A stretch of DNA of 64,000 bases from Ignavibacterium sp. (GTDB lineage Bacteria > Bacteroidota > Ignavibacteria > Ignavibacteriales > Ignavibacteriaceae), in contig JAGXRK010000052.1 of the NCBI GenBank assembly GCA_018335755.1, positions 1-64,000 on the forward strand, written 5' to 3'. The position numbers and the translations under genes were made by a program. The notes under the pieces are model-generated. The model saw nothing but the letters and a program-made list of their open reading frames with translations, had not been told where the DNA came from and ran no database searches. The stretch's first letter is position 1. Every line of letters begins with the position of its first letter. Shown piece after piece: positions 47,764 through 57,407 of this stretch.

Positions 47764-47806
47764 AAAAAATCGTATCCTTTATTATTAAGGATACGATTTT
47801 GGTTTT
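47764..47806. terminator. Bidirectional terminator after sucrose synthase
   Basis: AAAATCGTATCCTT (47766-47779) pairs with AAGGATACGATTTT (47787-47800) around a 7-nt loop. A-rich and T-rich flanks make it usable from the sucrose operon and from the convergent mscS gene. Confidence 0.88.
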
Positions 47807-47841
47807 TCAATCACGCAAACAACTAACAAGTACAACTTTTA

Positions 47842-48918
47842 TTACGCCGCTTCATTTGCTTCATTCGTTTTACTTACAAACAGTTTTTGAGTAGGATAAG
47901 CAAACTCGATACCTTCTTTTTCAAATGCTTCATAGATGGCTAGATTAATTGCCTGATGAATATCCATATACTTGTTATAATCTGCTCCCGTTATGTGATA
48001 AACAAATTCAAAATTAAGACTAAAATCCCCATAAGCTGCAAAATGGCCACGATCGAAATCCGCGTCATTTTGTTTCTCGATGATTTGTTTAACTATTTCC
48101 GGTATCATTTTTATCTTTTCTGAAGGTGTTTGATAAACAACTCCTAATTTAAAGACAACTCTTCTTCTTTCCATTTTTTTATAGTTGTGAACTCGCGAGT
48201 TGGTAAGATCAGTGTTAGAAAAAACAAGTTGTTCACCGCCAAGAGCACGAATTCTAGTAGTTTTAATTCCAATATGTTCAACAACTCCAAGTTTATCACC
48301 AACAATTATAAAATCACCAATTTCAAATGGTCTGTCAAAGAATATCACAAAGTAACTGAATAAATCTCCCAGAACTGCCTGTGCAGCAAGTGCAACGGCA
48401 ATACCACCGATCCCAAGTCCCGCAATAACAGCTGAAATTTTAACTCCAAGATTATCTAAAAGAAATACTAACGCGATTGACCAGATGAGCAAATTTAGTA
48501 AGCCTTTAATTCCCTTTAGTTGTCTTTCTCTTCTTTCATTATCTTCATACTTGGTTAAGTAAGTCTTTAAGCTATAATTAACCGCAGAAACAATTATTCT
48601 GACCACGAAAAATGTAATAACAACAGAAGTAATTATATTAAATACTGAAAAAAAATCTTTTGAAAGTGTTAGAGTATTAACAGCTATGTAAAATATTCCA
48701 TAGAAGAGTAACGGCAGAATAGATTTTTCAATTGCTCTTACCAGCAGATCATCAATTGTAGTTGCAGTTTTTTCTGACCAGCTTTTGAGTTTTCTGAGAA
48801 TTATTTTTTTAAACAGGTAAATAAGTGTTACACCGGAAATAAGAATTATTAATGCTATCATATAGTCATAATAGCTGTTTCCGAGAAATGTTTGATTCAA
48901 AAAGTCTTTAAAGTCCAT
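47842..48918 (-). CDS. MscS-family mechanosensitive ion channel
   Basis: The 358-residue inner-membrane channel has about four hydrophobic segments. The pore helix and the following beta domain show the MscS pattern (VIAGLGIGGIAVALAAQAVLGDLFSYFVIFFDRPFEIGDFI, key parts AGLGIGGIAVALA and DRPFEIGD), then GVVEHIGIKTTRIRALGGEQLVFSN. It opens under membrane tension to release solutes after osmotic downshock. AAGGAG precedes the ATG. It is convergent with the sucrose synthase gene across a shared terminator. Confidence 0.95.
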   Translation of the reverse strand: MDFKDFLNQTFLGNSYYDYMIALIILISGVTLIYLFKKIILRKLKSWSEKTATTIDDLLVRAIEKSILPLLFYGIFYIAVNTLTLSKDFFSVFNIITSVVITFFVVRIIVSAVNYSLKTYLTKYEDNERRERQLKGIKGLLNLLIWSIALVFLLDNLGVKISAVIAGLGIGGIAVALAAQAVLGDLFSYFVIFFDRPFEIGDFIIVGDKLGVVEHIGIKTTRIRALGGEQLVFSNTDLTNSRVHNYKKMERRRVVFKLGVVYQTPSEKIKMIPEIVKQIIEKQNDADFDRGHFAAYGDFSLNFEFVYHITGADYNKYMDIHQAINLAIYEAFEKEGIEFAYPTQKLFVSKTNEANEAA

Positions 48919-49120
48919 AATTTCTCCTTAATATATAATATCTTAACATAATAAGATTTTTTCGGAGAGATACAATTCATTTATGAGGTATATTTGATAA
49001 TTATGATCTGCATTACAATTATAAATACAAACTGTTATGCTTTATCATAAATTGATAACGGAAATATTTTTTAGCAGTAAATTTTTAATAATAATAAAAT
49101 CAGTATCAGGAGGATAATAA

Positions 49121-51025
49121 ATGTTTAAGGTAATAATTCAGCAAATCGCAGTAATACTTACTTTAGTTTTATTGATTGGTTGTGTCTCAAAGAAAGTGCA
49201 CACTGATAAATTTTCTTTTTATCCTGAAAACCCCGGAACGGGCGATGAAATCACAGTAATGTATTTATCAGATAGTACAAATCTGGCTGGAGCCGAATCC
49301 ATAGAGATGATAGTCCATTTGTTTAATAATGAACTGCAGTCGACCGTTGGAATAGAAATGACAAGAGAAAGTAATGGCTGGAAAGCCAAATTCAGATCTT
49401 CAGAAACTAGTTTTGGAGTATTGCTCAAGTTTAAGAGTGGGGACAAATTAGATAACAATAATAAAGCAGGATACTTCATTAATTTTTATAAAGGTACGAA
49501 TGAATTTGTTCCCGGTACTTTAGCTGGTTCTGCAGTTGCTTTCAGTTCCTGGGGTGCTTTTTATGCTGAGCTTGAACGGAACCGTGAACGTGCCCTGGAA
49601 TTATTTCAGGAGGAATTCAAAAACAATCCTGAATTGGAAAGAGAATTCATTTCACCATATCTATTGAATCTTGTTACACTCTATCCGGAAAGTTCTGATA
49701 GTATCTATCACTCTCTTGCAGAAAAAACAGAGAAACATTCTGACCTTAACGAAAAAGAAATAAACCTTCTAATAACTTTTTATGGAATGACAAAATTTTA
49801 TGATCAGGATAAAGTTGATATATACCTGGAAATGATAAAAGAAAAATTTCCAAATGGCGAGTATGTGCAAAATGATTTTATAAATAAAATGAGAACCGAA
49901 TCAGACCCTGAAATAAGAGCGAAGATGGCTTATGATTTCACAGCAAAATTCCCTGAAAATATTTTTAAAACCTTGCCATTTGATCTTGCAGTAAATGGAT
50001 TCAGGGGTGCAAAAGATTTTAATGGAGCTTATGAATACCTGAAAACGAATGTTCACAAAGTCAATCCGTTACGTTTCTATTATTTGGTTTCTAAGATGCT
50101 TGAGGAGAAAAGTGATTTTGAGACAGCTTTAAAAATTGCCGATCTAGGAATAGAGCAAAACAGAAAATACTTAATTGATAAAAGTCTTGAAAGAGAAAAA
50201 TTTGAAACTGAACACGAAGCCGAAGAGATGAAAAAAGCCGCATTAGCGTATTCACTTTTTGCAAAAGGTAAAGTTCTGAATGAAGTAAAAAACTATGTTG
50301 AGGCATTAATTAGCTTTGAAGAAATGGCAGAAATTTCTATTCGAAAAAATCCGGAAATGAACGAAGCTTATGCTTCCTCATTAATTGAAAATGAAAAATA
50401 TGAGGAGGCAATGAATGAGATTGAAGATTTTTTAAGAGCAGGAAAACATACACCTCCTATGAAAGAAATGCTTAAGTCTGCATATATAAAAACAAAAGGC
50501 AGTGAGGAAGGATTTGACGAGTACATTTCTGAATTCGAATCTCTTGCGAAAGATATGCTTATAGACAAGTTGAAGGATGAAATGATATTAAGACCGGCAC
50601 CACAATTCACTTTAACAGATTTGAACGGAAATACAGTCTCACTTTCTGATTTCATTGGTAAATCGGTGATGATTGATTTCTGGGCTACATGGTGCGGACC
50701 GTGCATTGCTTCATTTCCCGGACTTCAGCAGACTGTTAATAAATATGCTGATGATAAGGATGTAAAATTCCTTTTTATTAATTCGTGGGAAAGAGTTGAG
50801 AATAAAAAACAAAATGCTGCTGATTTTATGAAAAAGAACAATTACACTTTTCACGTATTGATGGATGAGGATAATAAAGTCATAACTGACTTTAAAGTTT
50901 CCGGAATTCCCACAAAATTTATCATTGATAAAGATCAGAATATTCGTTTTGTTAGCATTGGCTATCAAGGAACTCCTGAAGGATTAGTTGAAGAACTCTC
51001 TGCGATGATTGAAATGGTAAGGTAA
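49121..51025 (+). CDS. TlpA-like thioredoxin lipoprotein with long N-terminal domain
   Basis: The 634-residue lipoprotein has a signal ending LIGC (about residue 21), an Ig-like domain (about 30-115), a long helical repeat region (about 140-480, TPR-like pairs such as ALIENEKYEEAMNEIEDFL) and a C-terminal TlpA/ResA thioredoxin fold with redox motif WATWCGPC at about 522-529 and the cis-Pro segment SGIPTKFIIDKD. It should act in the periplasm on disulfides, for example in cytochrome c maturation or protein repair. AGGAGG lies 8 nt before the ATG. It is a single-gene unit with a hairpin downstream. The helical domain may recruit specific partners. Confidence 0.88.
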   Translation: MFKVIIQQIAVILTLVLLIGCVSKKVHTDKFSFYPENPGTGDEITVMYLSDSTNLAGAESIEMIVHLFNNELQSTVGIEMTRESNGWKAKFRSSETSFGVLLKFKSGDKLDNNNKAGYFINFYKGTNEFVPGTLAGSAVAFSSWGAFYAELERNRERALELFQEEFKNNPELEREFISPYLLNLVTLYPESSDSIYHSLAEKTEKHSDLNEKEINLLITFYGMTKFYDQDKVDIYLEMIKEKFPNGEYVQNDFINKMRTESDPEIRAKMAYDFTAKFPENIFKTLPFDLAVNGFRGAKDFNGAYEYLKTNVHKVNPLRFYYLVSKMLEEKSDFETALKIADLGIEQNRKYLIDKSLEREKFETEHEAEEMKKAALAYSLFAKGKVLNEVKNYVEALISFEEMAEISIRKNPEMNEAYASSLIENEKYEEAMNEIEDFLRAGKHTPPMKEMLKSAYIKTKGSEEGFDEYISEFESLAKDMLIDKLKDEMILRPAPQFTLTDLNGNTVSLSDFIGKSVMIDFWATWCGPCIASFPGLQQTVNKYADDKDVKFLFINSWERVENKKQNAADFMKKNNYTFHVLMDEDNKVITDFKVSGIPTKFIIDKDQNIRFVSIGYQGTPEGLVEELSAMIEMVR

Positions 51026-51108
51026 AAGAATAAAGAGGATTAAGAGTAAGAGAAGGATTATTTAATATTTCACTGATGACAATACTGAAAATTAATGGTG
51101 TAATTTTG

Positions 51109-51168
51109 GAATAGTGGAGTTATGGATTTTAAGGTATAATAATCCAACACTCCGCTACTCTTTTATTT
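51109..51168 (+). terminator. Probable terminator after the TlpA-like gene
   Basis: TAGTGGAGT (51112-51120) pairs with ACTCCGCTA (51149-51157), with one wobble; inner GGATT/AATCC adds 5 bp. It is followed by CTCTTTTATTT. The loop is large and the T run imperfect. Confidence 0.6.
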
Positions 51169-51212
51169 AAAAAACTTAAACTTGAGCCCGAACCTGAACT
51201 TTAGTCTTTATC

Positions 51213-52148
51213 CTAAATTCTGCGGCGAAAACCTTCACCCAAAACTTCGTGAACATTATTCACAGTTACGAAAGCAGTCGGATCAATCGTTTTAATAATA
51301 TGAGTCAGTTTCGATAGTTCTTTAAGAGTTATAACAGTAATTAGCACTTCACGGTCAACATTTCTGTATATACCTCTTGCTTTAAGTGCTGTTGCACCTC
51401 GGCTAAGTTCATTCATAATAGCTTTTGCAATTTCTTCATTTTTATCAGAAATTATTACAGCCGAACGCGCATAATCAAATCCATCAATTATAACATCAAC
51501 AAGTCTGCTGGAAATAAATAAAAGAAACAGTGCATAAAAAGTTAAAGTAACGGCTGATCTTTGTTCAGCAAGGTCTTTAAGTTCAATTATTAATCCGGCA
51601 AGGCAAATCACAAAGAAATCGATTATCATTATTGCCATACCCGGTTTAACCCCAAACCGTTTATGCATTATCGCTGCAACTATATCGGAGCCTGCAGTAG
51701 TTCCTCTGAATTTGAATATTAAGCCAAGTCCAATTCCAAGCAAAGCTGCACCAATAAGTATCAGGAACATAAAATCGTTCTCTCTTAAATTGATTATAGT
51801 CGGGGAGTTTTGCAATTGAATAAAATTAAATCCCGGTATATCACCCCGGAAAAAATCGATAAAGAATGAGTTAAGAGTGAATCCATAAAAAGTTCTTATT
51901 CCAAATTCTTTACCAAGTTCTTTTAACCCCCAGATGTAAAGTGGAATATTAAACACCCAGATCATCAATCCAACTGGTATAGTTCCACCTGAAAGATAAT
52001 GTGTAGCCATAGATAAACCGCTAACACCGCCGGGCACTACTTTTGCCTCAACAAGAAAAACACCTATACCTATTGCCATAATTGCCGCACCGATTGTGAT
52101 TATAATAAACTCCAATATGGCTGTATTTTTTGTAATAAACTCTTTCAT
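51213..52148 (-). CDS. YitT-family membrane protein (DUF161/DUF2179)
   Basis: The 311 residues comprise two copies of a hydrophobic DUF161-type unit (about 10-100 and 112-190; GVFLVEAKVVPGGVSGLSM and GLGLIFKFRGTTAGSDIVA are the matching parts) with further membrane segments, then a soluble C-terminal DUF2179 domain (ATALKARGIYRNVDREVLITVI) that has a ferredoxin-like fold. The function of YitT proteins is uncertain; transport is suspected. AGGATTATC precedes the ATG. Single-gene unit, divergent from the TIGR02757 gene. Confidence 0.92.
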   Translation of the reverse strand: MKEFITKNTAILEFIIITIGAAIMAIGIGVFLVEAKVVPGGVSGLSMATHYLSGGTIPVGLMIWVFNIPLYIWGLKELGKEFGIRTFYGFTLNSFFIDFFRGDIPGFNFIQLQNSPTIINLRENDFMFLILIGAALLGIGLGLIFKFRGTTAGSDIVAAIMHKRFGVKPGMAIMIIDFFVICLAGLIIELKDLAEQRSAVTLTFYALFLLFISSRLVDVIIDGFDYARSAVIISDKNEEIAKAIMNELSRGATALKARGIYRNVDREVLITVITLKELSKLTHIIKTIDPTAFVTVNNVHEVLGEGFRRRI

Positions 52149-52324
52149 TGATAATCCTGAATAATAATAAAATTAAATCCTGTAAAATTACTTACAAAAT
52201 ATCGTACCGTAAAAAGAGTGTGATCTTAAACATTTTATAAAAGATAGTAAGAATATTTTATTCTCAGTAGCTTTGATTTGCTTGTTTGAACATACAATTA
52301 TGAAATAAGCATAAAATTGTATTA

Positions 52325-53101
52325 ATGAAACTTAAAGACAAATTAGAATATCACTACATGTCGTTTGACCGTTCCAAAATTGAACCGGATCCGCTTCAGT
52401 TTCTTCATCTGTTCAGCGACCCAAAAGATATTGAAGCAATCGGATTCCTGTCTTCTGTTTTTGCATACGGTAATGTGAAGCAGATAATAAATACCATGAA
52501 CAGAGTACTGAACATAACAGGCAATTCGCCCTATCAGTTTATTATACAGTTCAATATTAAAAAAGACTTAAAAAGATTTGACAATCTAAAGCACAGGTTT
52601 TATTCGACAACAGACATTATCCGGCTTTTTGAATTATTAAAAGAGGCATATCAGAATTTTTCTTCACTTAATAATTTATTCTTATTCTCATTTAATAATC
52701 ATGAATTAAATGTTAAAGGCGGGATTACCGGTTTTTCTAAGTTTTTTATTGAAACATATAAGGCAAAATTTTGTGAACCAACCCGCGGAATCACATTTAT
52801 GTTTCCTGATCCTGAAAAGGGAAGCGCCTGTAAACGTATGAATCTGTTTTTAAGATGGATGGTACGAAAAGATGAATTGGATTTTGGGCTGTGGAATGGT
52901 ATCCTTACCAGCCAGTTAATTATCCCGGTTGATACACACATAGCTAGTATCTGCAAACGTCTTCGGTTAACAACAAGAAATAATGTTTCCTGGCAAATGG
53001 CGGAGGAAATAACATACAATTTAAAAAAGTATGATCTTACCGACCCTATAAAGTATGATTTTGCACTATGTCATATTGGAATGAGAAAATTAAAATTATA
53101 A
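52325..53101 (+). CDS. TIGR02757 (DUF2400) family protein
   Basis: The 258-residue soluble protein shows the family features FLHLFSDPKDIEAIGFLSSVFAYGNVKQI, of which DPKDIEAIGFL and FAYGN are most typical, then GSACKRMNLFLRWMVRKDELDFGLW and IIPVDTHIASICKRLRLTTR. The D-T-H and R-M-N-F-RWM-R patterns recall helix-hairpin-helix DNA glycosylases of the EndoIII type, to which this family is distantly similar. No function is established. It lies alone, 79 nt before the histidine kinase gene. Confidence 0.9.
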   Translation: MKLKDKLEYHYMSFDRSKIEPDPLQFLHLFSDPKDIEAIGFLSSVFAYGNVKQIINTMNRVLNITGNSPYQFIIQFNIKKDLKRFDNLKHRFYSTTDIIRLFELLKEAYQNFSSLNNLFLFSFNNHELNVKGGITGFSKFFIETYKAKFCEPTRGITFMFPDPEKGSACKRMNLFLRWMVRKDELDFGLWNGILTSQLIIPVDTHIASICKRLRLTTRNNVSWQMAEEITYNLKKYDLTDPIKYDFALCHIGMRKLKL

Positions 53102-53180
53102 TTTGAGTTAGAATTTTTCTGCTATTTTTATGTTGTTTGGAAATAACAATTAAATCACTAATAATTTACCGGACCAGTTT

Positions 53181-55259
53181 ATGTCTCAAGTCAGCTATGA
53201 CAAATTTCCTTTGCGGTACCTGATCTATTTTCTAATAATCGCCTTTATAATTTCAATTGCCGGATATCTTTTTTATCTACAAAGAAAAATGGAACTAGAG
53301 GAAAACTTATCACGGCATATTCTGGCAATTAAGGAAATTAAACTTGAGCAAATAGAAAGAGAACAGCTTCAAAGAAAAAATGTTCTAGAATCTTTTCTTA
53401 ACCTTCCCGAAGTAAATCAGAATTTGGTTAATATATTAACAACAGGTAACACTTTTAGGTATGAAAAGAACATTAACCAATTGGCAAATGACCTAATAAA
53501 CAATGTTGGTTTTTCAAGCATAAATATTTTTAATAAAAAAGCTGAACTTTTTTATAGTTCTGACGAAGCTTATAATATCAGGCAGAATTTCTTGCAACAG
53601 GAACTTGCCGTTATTCTTGAAAAAGACTCAACCTCAACTTCAAATATGTATGTTAGCGATAATCGTTATTTGATGCAGGCAATAGCTTCCCCAATCAGGT
53701 TTAAAGGTGAGGTTAAGGGGTATATATGGGCGGAATTTTCGTTTTTTGAATTTCTTCACCCGATAATGTTTTATTCAAGACAGGAACCGGGGGATGTTGA
53801 ATTTATTCTCTTTAAGGTTGACAGCGATATTGCTTTTTTGTTAAAAGATTTTTCTGAAGATATCAGATCCGCATTATTAACTCTGCCTTTAAACGCTGAT
53901 GATAAAGAAACATTACGTTCAGTATTAGGTGAAAAGGATTTAATAAAAGGGCTGAATTTCAGAGGAACAAAAAACTTTGTATCAGTAAAAACAATTGCCG
54001 GGACTGATTGGACACTAATAACAAAAATTGATGAACAAAAAATTGTAAGTTCACTGGAAAACACGGCATATGCAATTTTTTCAATAGTAATTTTATTAAT
54101 CATTCTTTCAGCAAGTATAACTTATGCAATTTGGAAACGAAGCCGCTTACATTTTCTTTCTAAAACTTTCAGACTACAAAAAGAAAAAGATGCTATAAGT
54201 CAGCGGTACACTTCTCTTACCAAATATGCTAACGATATGATATTGAGTGTTGACAGGAGTGGTAAAATACTTGAAACTAATCAGAAAACTACGGACACTT
54301 ATGGATATACAAGAGAAGAGTTATTATCAATGAACTTACTTGATTTAAGTGTTAACCCATCCTCTGATTCAAAACTTATTTTTTCTTCAATTAATACCGA
54401 TGCAGGAATTTTATTTGAAACAAATCATAAAAGAAAAGACGGTTCTGTAGTTCCCGTTGAAATAAGCAGCAAGTTAATACGGCAGGATGATGAAGAAATT
54501 CTGCTCTCAATTATTAGAGATAATACTGAGCGCAGGAAACTTCAAACTGAACTTATTCTTGCCAAAGACAGGGCTGAACAAAACGACAGGTTGAAAACAA
54601 TAATTCTTGCCAATATGAGTCACGAACTCAATACTCCAATGAGCGGAATTATAGGCTTTTCTGAAATACTAATGATTGAGCTGGAAAATTCAAATCATAA
54701 TGAACTTGCTAAAATGATCCATAAAAGCTCTACGAGGTTGAATGACACACTTACTTCGATACTTGATCTGTCAAAACTGGAAGCAGAACGTTTCAGCCTG
54801 AAATTTGATAATATTAACCTTACTGCCATACTCAGGGAATCCGTTGAATCTTTTATTGAACCTGCACAGCAAAAGAATATAGATATTAAAACTGTTATAA
54901 GTAAAGAGGAAATTATTATCAAAGCAGAAACTAATATCTTAATGAAAATTTTGAAAAATGTGCTGGGTAATGCTATTAAGTACATTCAGCATGGTTGGAT
55001 AATTGTTAGTGCAGACATTCAAAATGGAAAGGCAATTATCAAAGTTGAAGATACCGGAATTGGAATTCCGCAAACAGATCTTGAAAAAATATTTGAGCCA
55101 TTCCGGCAGGTCAGTGAAGGATCGACCCGTATTTATGAAGGAACAGGGCTAGGCTTGACGATAACAAAAAAATTTGTTGAATTATTGAATGGAGAAATAA
55201 AAATTGACAGCCGCGAAAATGAGGGAACTACTGTTAGTTTATTCTTTCCGCTTGCTTAA
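53181..55259 (+). CDS. PAS-domain sensor histidine kinase (no receiver domain)
   Basis: The 692-residue membrane kinase has a transmembrane helix at about 13-31, a periplasmic sensing region (about 32-292, Cache-like by size and strand pattern), a second helix at about 298-317, a PAS domain (345-455, TDTYGYTREELLSMNLLDL), and HisKA with the phosphoacceptor in NMSHELNTPMSGIIGFSE. HATPase_c motifs N (LGNAIKYI), G1 (VEDTGIGIP), F (FEPFRQ) and G2 (GTGLGLTITKKF) follow. No response regulator is adjacent, so the partner is unknown. The stimulus cannot be predicted. Confidence 0.95.
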   Translation: MSQVSYDKFPLRYLIYFLIIAFIISIAGYLFYLQRKMELEENLSRHILAIKEIKLEQIEREQLQRKNVLESFLNLPEVNQNLVNILTTGNTFRYEKNINQLANDLINNVGFSSINIFNKKAELFYSSDEAYNIRQNFLQQELAVILEKDSTSTSNMYVSDNRYLMQAIASPIRFKGEVKGYIWAEFSFFEFLHPIMFYSRQEPGDVEFILFKVDSDIAFLLKDFSEDIRSALLTLPLNADDKETLRSVLGEKDLIKGLNFRGTKNFVSVKTIAGTDWTLITKIDEQKIVSSLENTAYAIFSIVILLIILSASITYAIWKRSRLHFLSKTFRLQKEKDAISQRYTSLTKYANDMILSVDRSGKILETNQKTTDTYGYTREELLSMNLLDLSVNPSSDSKLIFSSINTDAGILFETNHKRKDGSVVPVEISSKLIRQDDEEILLSIIRDNTERRKLQTELILAKDRAEQNDRLKTIILANMSHELNTPMSGIIGFSEILMIELENSNHNELAKMIHKSSTRLNDTLTSILDLSKLEAERFSLKFDNINLTAILRESVESFIEPAQQKNIDIKTVISKEEIIIKAETNILMKILKNVLGNAIKYIQHGWIIVSADIQNGKAIIKVEDTGIGIPQTDLEKIFEPFRQVSEGSTRIYEGTGLGLTITKKFVELLNGEIKIDSRENEGTTVSLFFPLA

Positions 55260-55396
55260 TAAATATTTTTCTTTTTAATCAGCAATATTTGTTCAAAATC
55301 AGGAATTAATTTTACTAACTTAACCTTTTCTTAATTGCCGGGTTGACTAAACCTTTATATATTTACCTATCTTTTATTACGCTGATTGCTTTACCA

Positions 55397-55771
55397 ATGC
55401 CTCTAACTATTAATGAACAGAAAAAGATTTTACAGAATGCAAATGCTCTGGATCTGACGCCGGTGAAACTGCACCCTGAAGAAGTTGATGAACAGAATCT
55501 GGTAACAGTTCTTACCCCTAAATTCCAAAACAGATTTGCAGTTAAATATGTCCTGCCCAAAATGGAAAACAAATTTTTCAAAATAAAATTAGATAAACTT
55601 GGTTCTTTTGTGTGGCTTAATCTTAATGGAAAAAACAAAGTGCGTGAATTAATAAATATAAGTAAAGAAGAATTTGGCGAAGAAATACATCCCGCCGATG
55701 AAAGAATAAATAAATTTTTATTACAACTTTTTAACAACAAACTGATTTCATTTAGTGAAGTAAACAGATAG
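55397..55771 (+). CDS. PqqD-like (RRE-fold) protein
   Basis: The protein is about 124 residues from ATG 55397. A TTG at 55343 would add 18 mostly hydrophobic residues; neither start has a convincing ribosome site. The C-terminal half matches the PqqD/RRE winged-helix pattern: IKLDKLGSFVWLNLNGKNKV, then ELINISKEEFGEE, then FLLQLFNNKLISF. PqqD-like domains bind peptide substrates of radical-SAM or other RiPP enzymes, or occur as stray proteins of unknown role. No radical-SAM enzyme, precursor peptide or exporter is next to it; pepD begins 9 nt later. Confidence 0.7.
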   Translation: MPLTINEQKKILQNANALDLTPVKLHPEEVDEQNLVTVLTPKFQNRFAVKYVLPKMENKFFKIKLDKLGSFVWLNLNGKNKVRELINISKEEFGEEIHPADERINKFLLQLFNNKLISFSEVNR

Positions 55772-55780
55772 GAGTAAATT

Positions 55781-57241
55781 ATGGGAAATGTTTTAGGTCA
55801 TCTTAAACCTGAATTAGTCTGGAATCACTTCGAAGAGATATGTAAATATCCCAGACCTTCAAAAAAAGAAGAGAAGATTGCAGCACATATAGTTTCTTTA
55901 GGAAAAAAATTAGGGTTGGAAACAATTCAGGATAAATATGGAAGTATTTTAATTAGGAAACCGGCAACACCGGGATTTGAAAACCGTAAAACTGTTGTTC
56001 TTCAATCGCACATAGATATGGTTTGCGAAAAGAACAGGGGAGTTGAACACGATTTTGATAATGATCCGATTCAACCTTACATAGACGGTGAATGGGTTAA
56101 AGCTAAAGGTACAACTCTCGGTGCCGATAATGGAATTGGCGTTGCAGCTGCTTTAGCTGTCCTTGAATCTAAAAAAATTAAGCACGGACCAATTGAAGCC
56201 TTGTTCACTCTTGACGAAGAAACAGGATTGACAGGTGCAAACAGCCTGAAGAAAAACTGGATGAAAGCCGATATTCTGATAAATATGGACTCAGAGGAAG
56301 AGGGCTCACTATACATTGGTTGCTCCGGAGGTTTAAATACACGGGCATCGTTTAAAGTAAAACCTGAAAAAGCACCTAAGAACCATTCGGCTTTTGAAGT
56401 GAAAGTTATAGGATTAAAAGGCGGTCATTCAGGCCTCGAGATTCATGTTGGCAGAGGCAATGCTGTAAAGATTTTGGTTCGTATGCTGTACAGTTATGGA
56501 AAGAACAATATTTATCATATGGCAAGTATAGAAGGCGGTAATAAGCACAATGCAATTCCCCGTGAGGCGTTTGCAAAAGTATTGGTTCCCAAAAAAGACG
56601 AAAAAGCATTTAAGAAATTTGTTAAGAAATTTGATGAAACAGTAAAAACAGAGTTTACAACGCTTGAACCGGATTTGAAAGTCTCAATTGAGAAAATTAA
56701 AGGTGTTGATAAAGTTTTTAATTCTAAACTTCAAAAAAATCTTATCAATGCTTTATATACCGTCCCACATGGCGTTATAAAAATGTCGCCAGACATACCG
56801 GATCTTGTAGAAACTTCTACTAATCTTGCAGTAGTTACAACCGAAGGAAAGCACGTAAACATTGTTACCACGCAAAGAAGTTCAGTTGCATCGGAAATAA
56901 TTGATATACGCGATATGGTATCATCTGCATTTGAATTGGCTGGAGCAGAACTTTTTTACAATGATGGATATCCCGGATGGAAACCAGATGTTAATTCTGA
57001 AATTCTCAATGTTTTCAAAAGAGCTTTTAGTGAGTTATACGGACGGGAACCTGAAGTGAAAGCTATTCATGCCGGACTTGAATGCGGAATTATAAAAGAG
57101 AAATACCCAAATATGGATATGATATCTTTTGGTCCTACTATGTTTGGTGTTCATTCACCCGATGAACGGCTGAAGATAGATACCGTTCCTAAATTCTGGG
57201 AACAATTGGTTAAAGTTCTTGAAAATGTTCCAATCAAGTAA
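55781..57241 (+). CDS. pepD: Aminoacyl-histidine dipeptidase (M20 family, PepD)
   Basis: Cytosolic zinc peptidase that hydrolyses Xaa-His and other dipeptides. The 486-residue length is typical of PepD. QSHIDMVCEKN (His and Asp metal ligands), GADNGIGVA (bridging Asp), DEETGLTGA (catalytic Glu and metal Glu), IGCSGGLNTRASF, GLKGGHSGLEI and AIHAGLECGII (C-terminal ligand region) are all present. AGGAG lies 7 nt upstream. It sits directly downstream of the PqqD-like gene and ends at a terminator. Confidence 0.96.
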   Translation: MGNVLGHLKPELVWNHFEEICKYPRPSKKEEKIAAHIVSLGKKLGLETIQDKYGSILIRKPATPGFENRKTVVLQSHIDMVCEKNRGVEHDFDNDPIQPYIDGEWVKAKGTTLGADNGIGVAAALAVLESKKIKHGPIEALFTLDEETGLTGANSLKKNWMKADILINMDSEEEGSLYIGCSGGLNTRASFKVKPEKAPKNHSAFEVKVIGLKGGHSGLEIHVGRGNAVKILVRMLYSYGKNNIYHMASIEGGNKHNAIPREAFAKVLVPKKDEKAFKKFVKKFDETVKTEFTTLEPDLKVSIEKIKGVDKVFNSKLQKNLINALYTVPHGVIKMSPDIPDLVETSTNLAVVTTEGKHVNIVTTQRSSVASEIIDIRDMVSSAFELAGAELFYNDGYPGWKPDVNSEILNVFKRAFSELYGREPEVKAIHAGLECGIIKEKYPNMDMISFGPTMFGVHSPDERLKIDTVPKFWEQLVKVLENVPIK

Positions 57242-57259
57242 TTGATTATTTTTTAAATG

Positions 57260-57317
57260 TCCCGCGTTAAGTTTGATTGAGTAATAACTTAATCATATTG
57301 ACGTGGGATTTTTTTTT
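57260..57317 (+). terminator. Intrinsic terminator after pepD
   Basis: TCCCGCGT (57260-57267) pairs with ACGTGGGA (57301-57308) with one G-T pair; the AT-rich insert can extend the stem. Nine T follow. Confidence 0.8.
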
Positions 57318-57407
57318 GAAAAAATAATCTTTCATTAAAAGATTTTATCCTTTATTTTCAGTATCGTTAATAGAAGTTCTTTTATTTATTCAATAAACGG
57401 AAGAATT

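Noticed and set aside
55343-55396. TTG-started hydrophobic extension of the PqqD-like protein
   Set aside because: Adds a stretch resembling translated AT-rich leader, with no ribosome site; the ATG at 55397 fits the family length better, though this is not certain.
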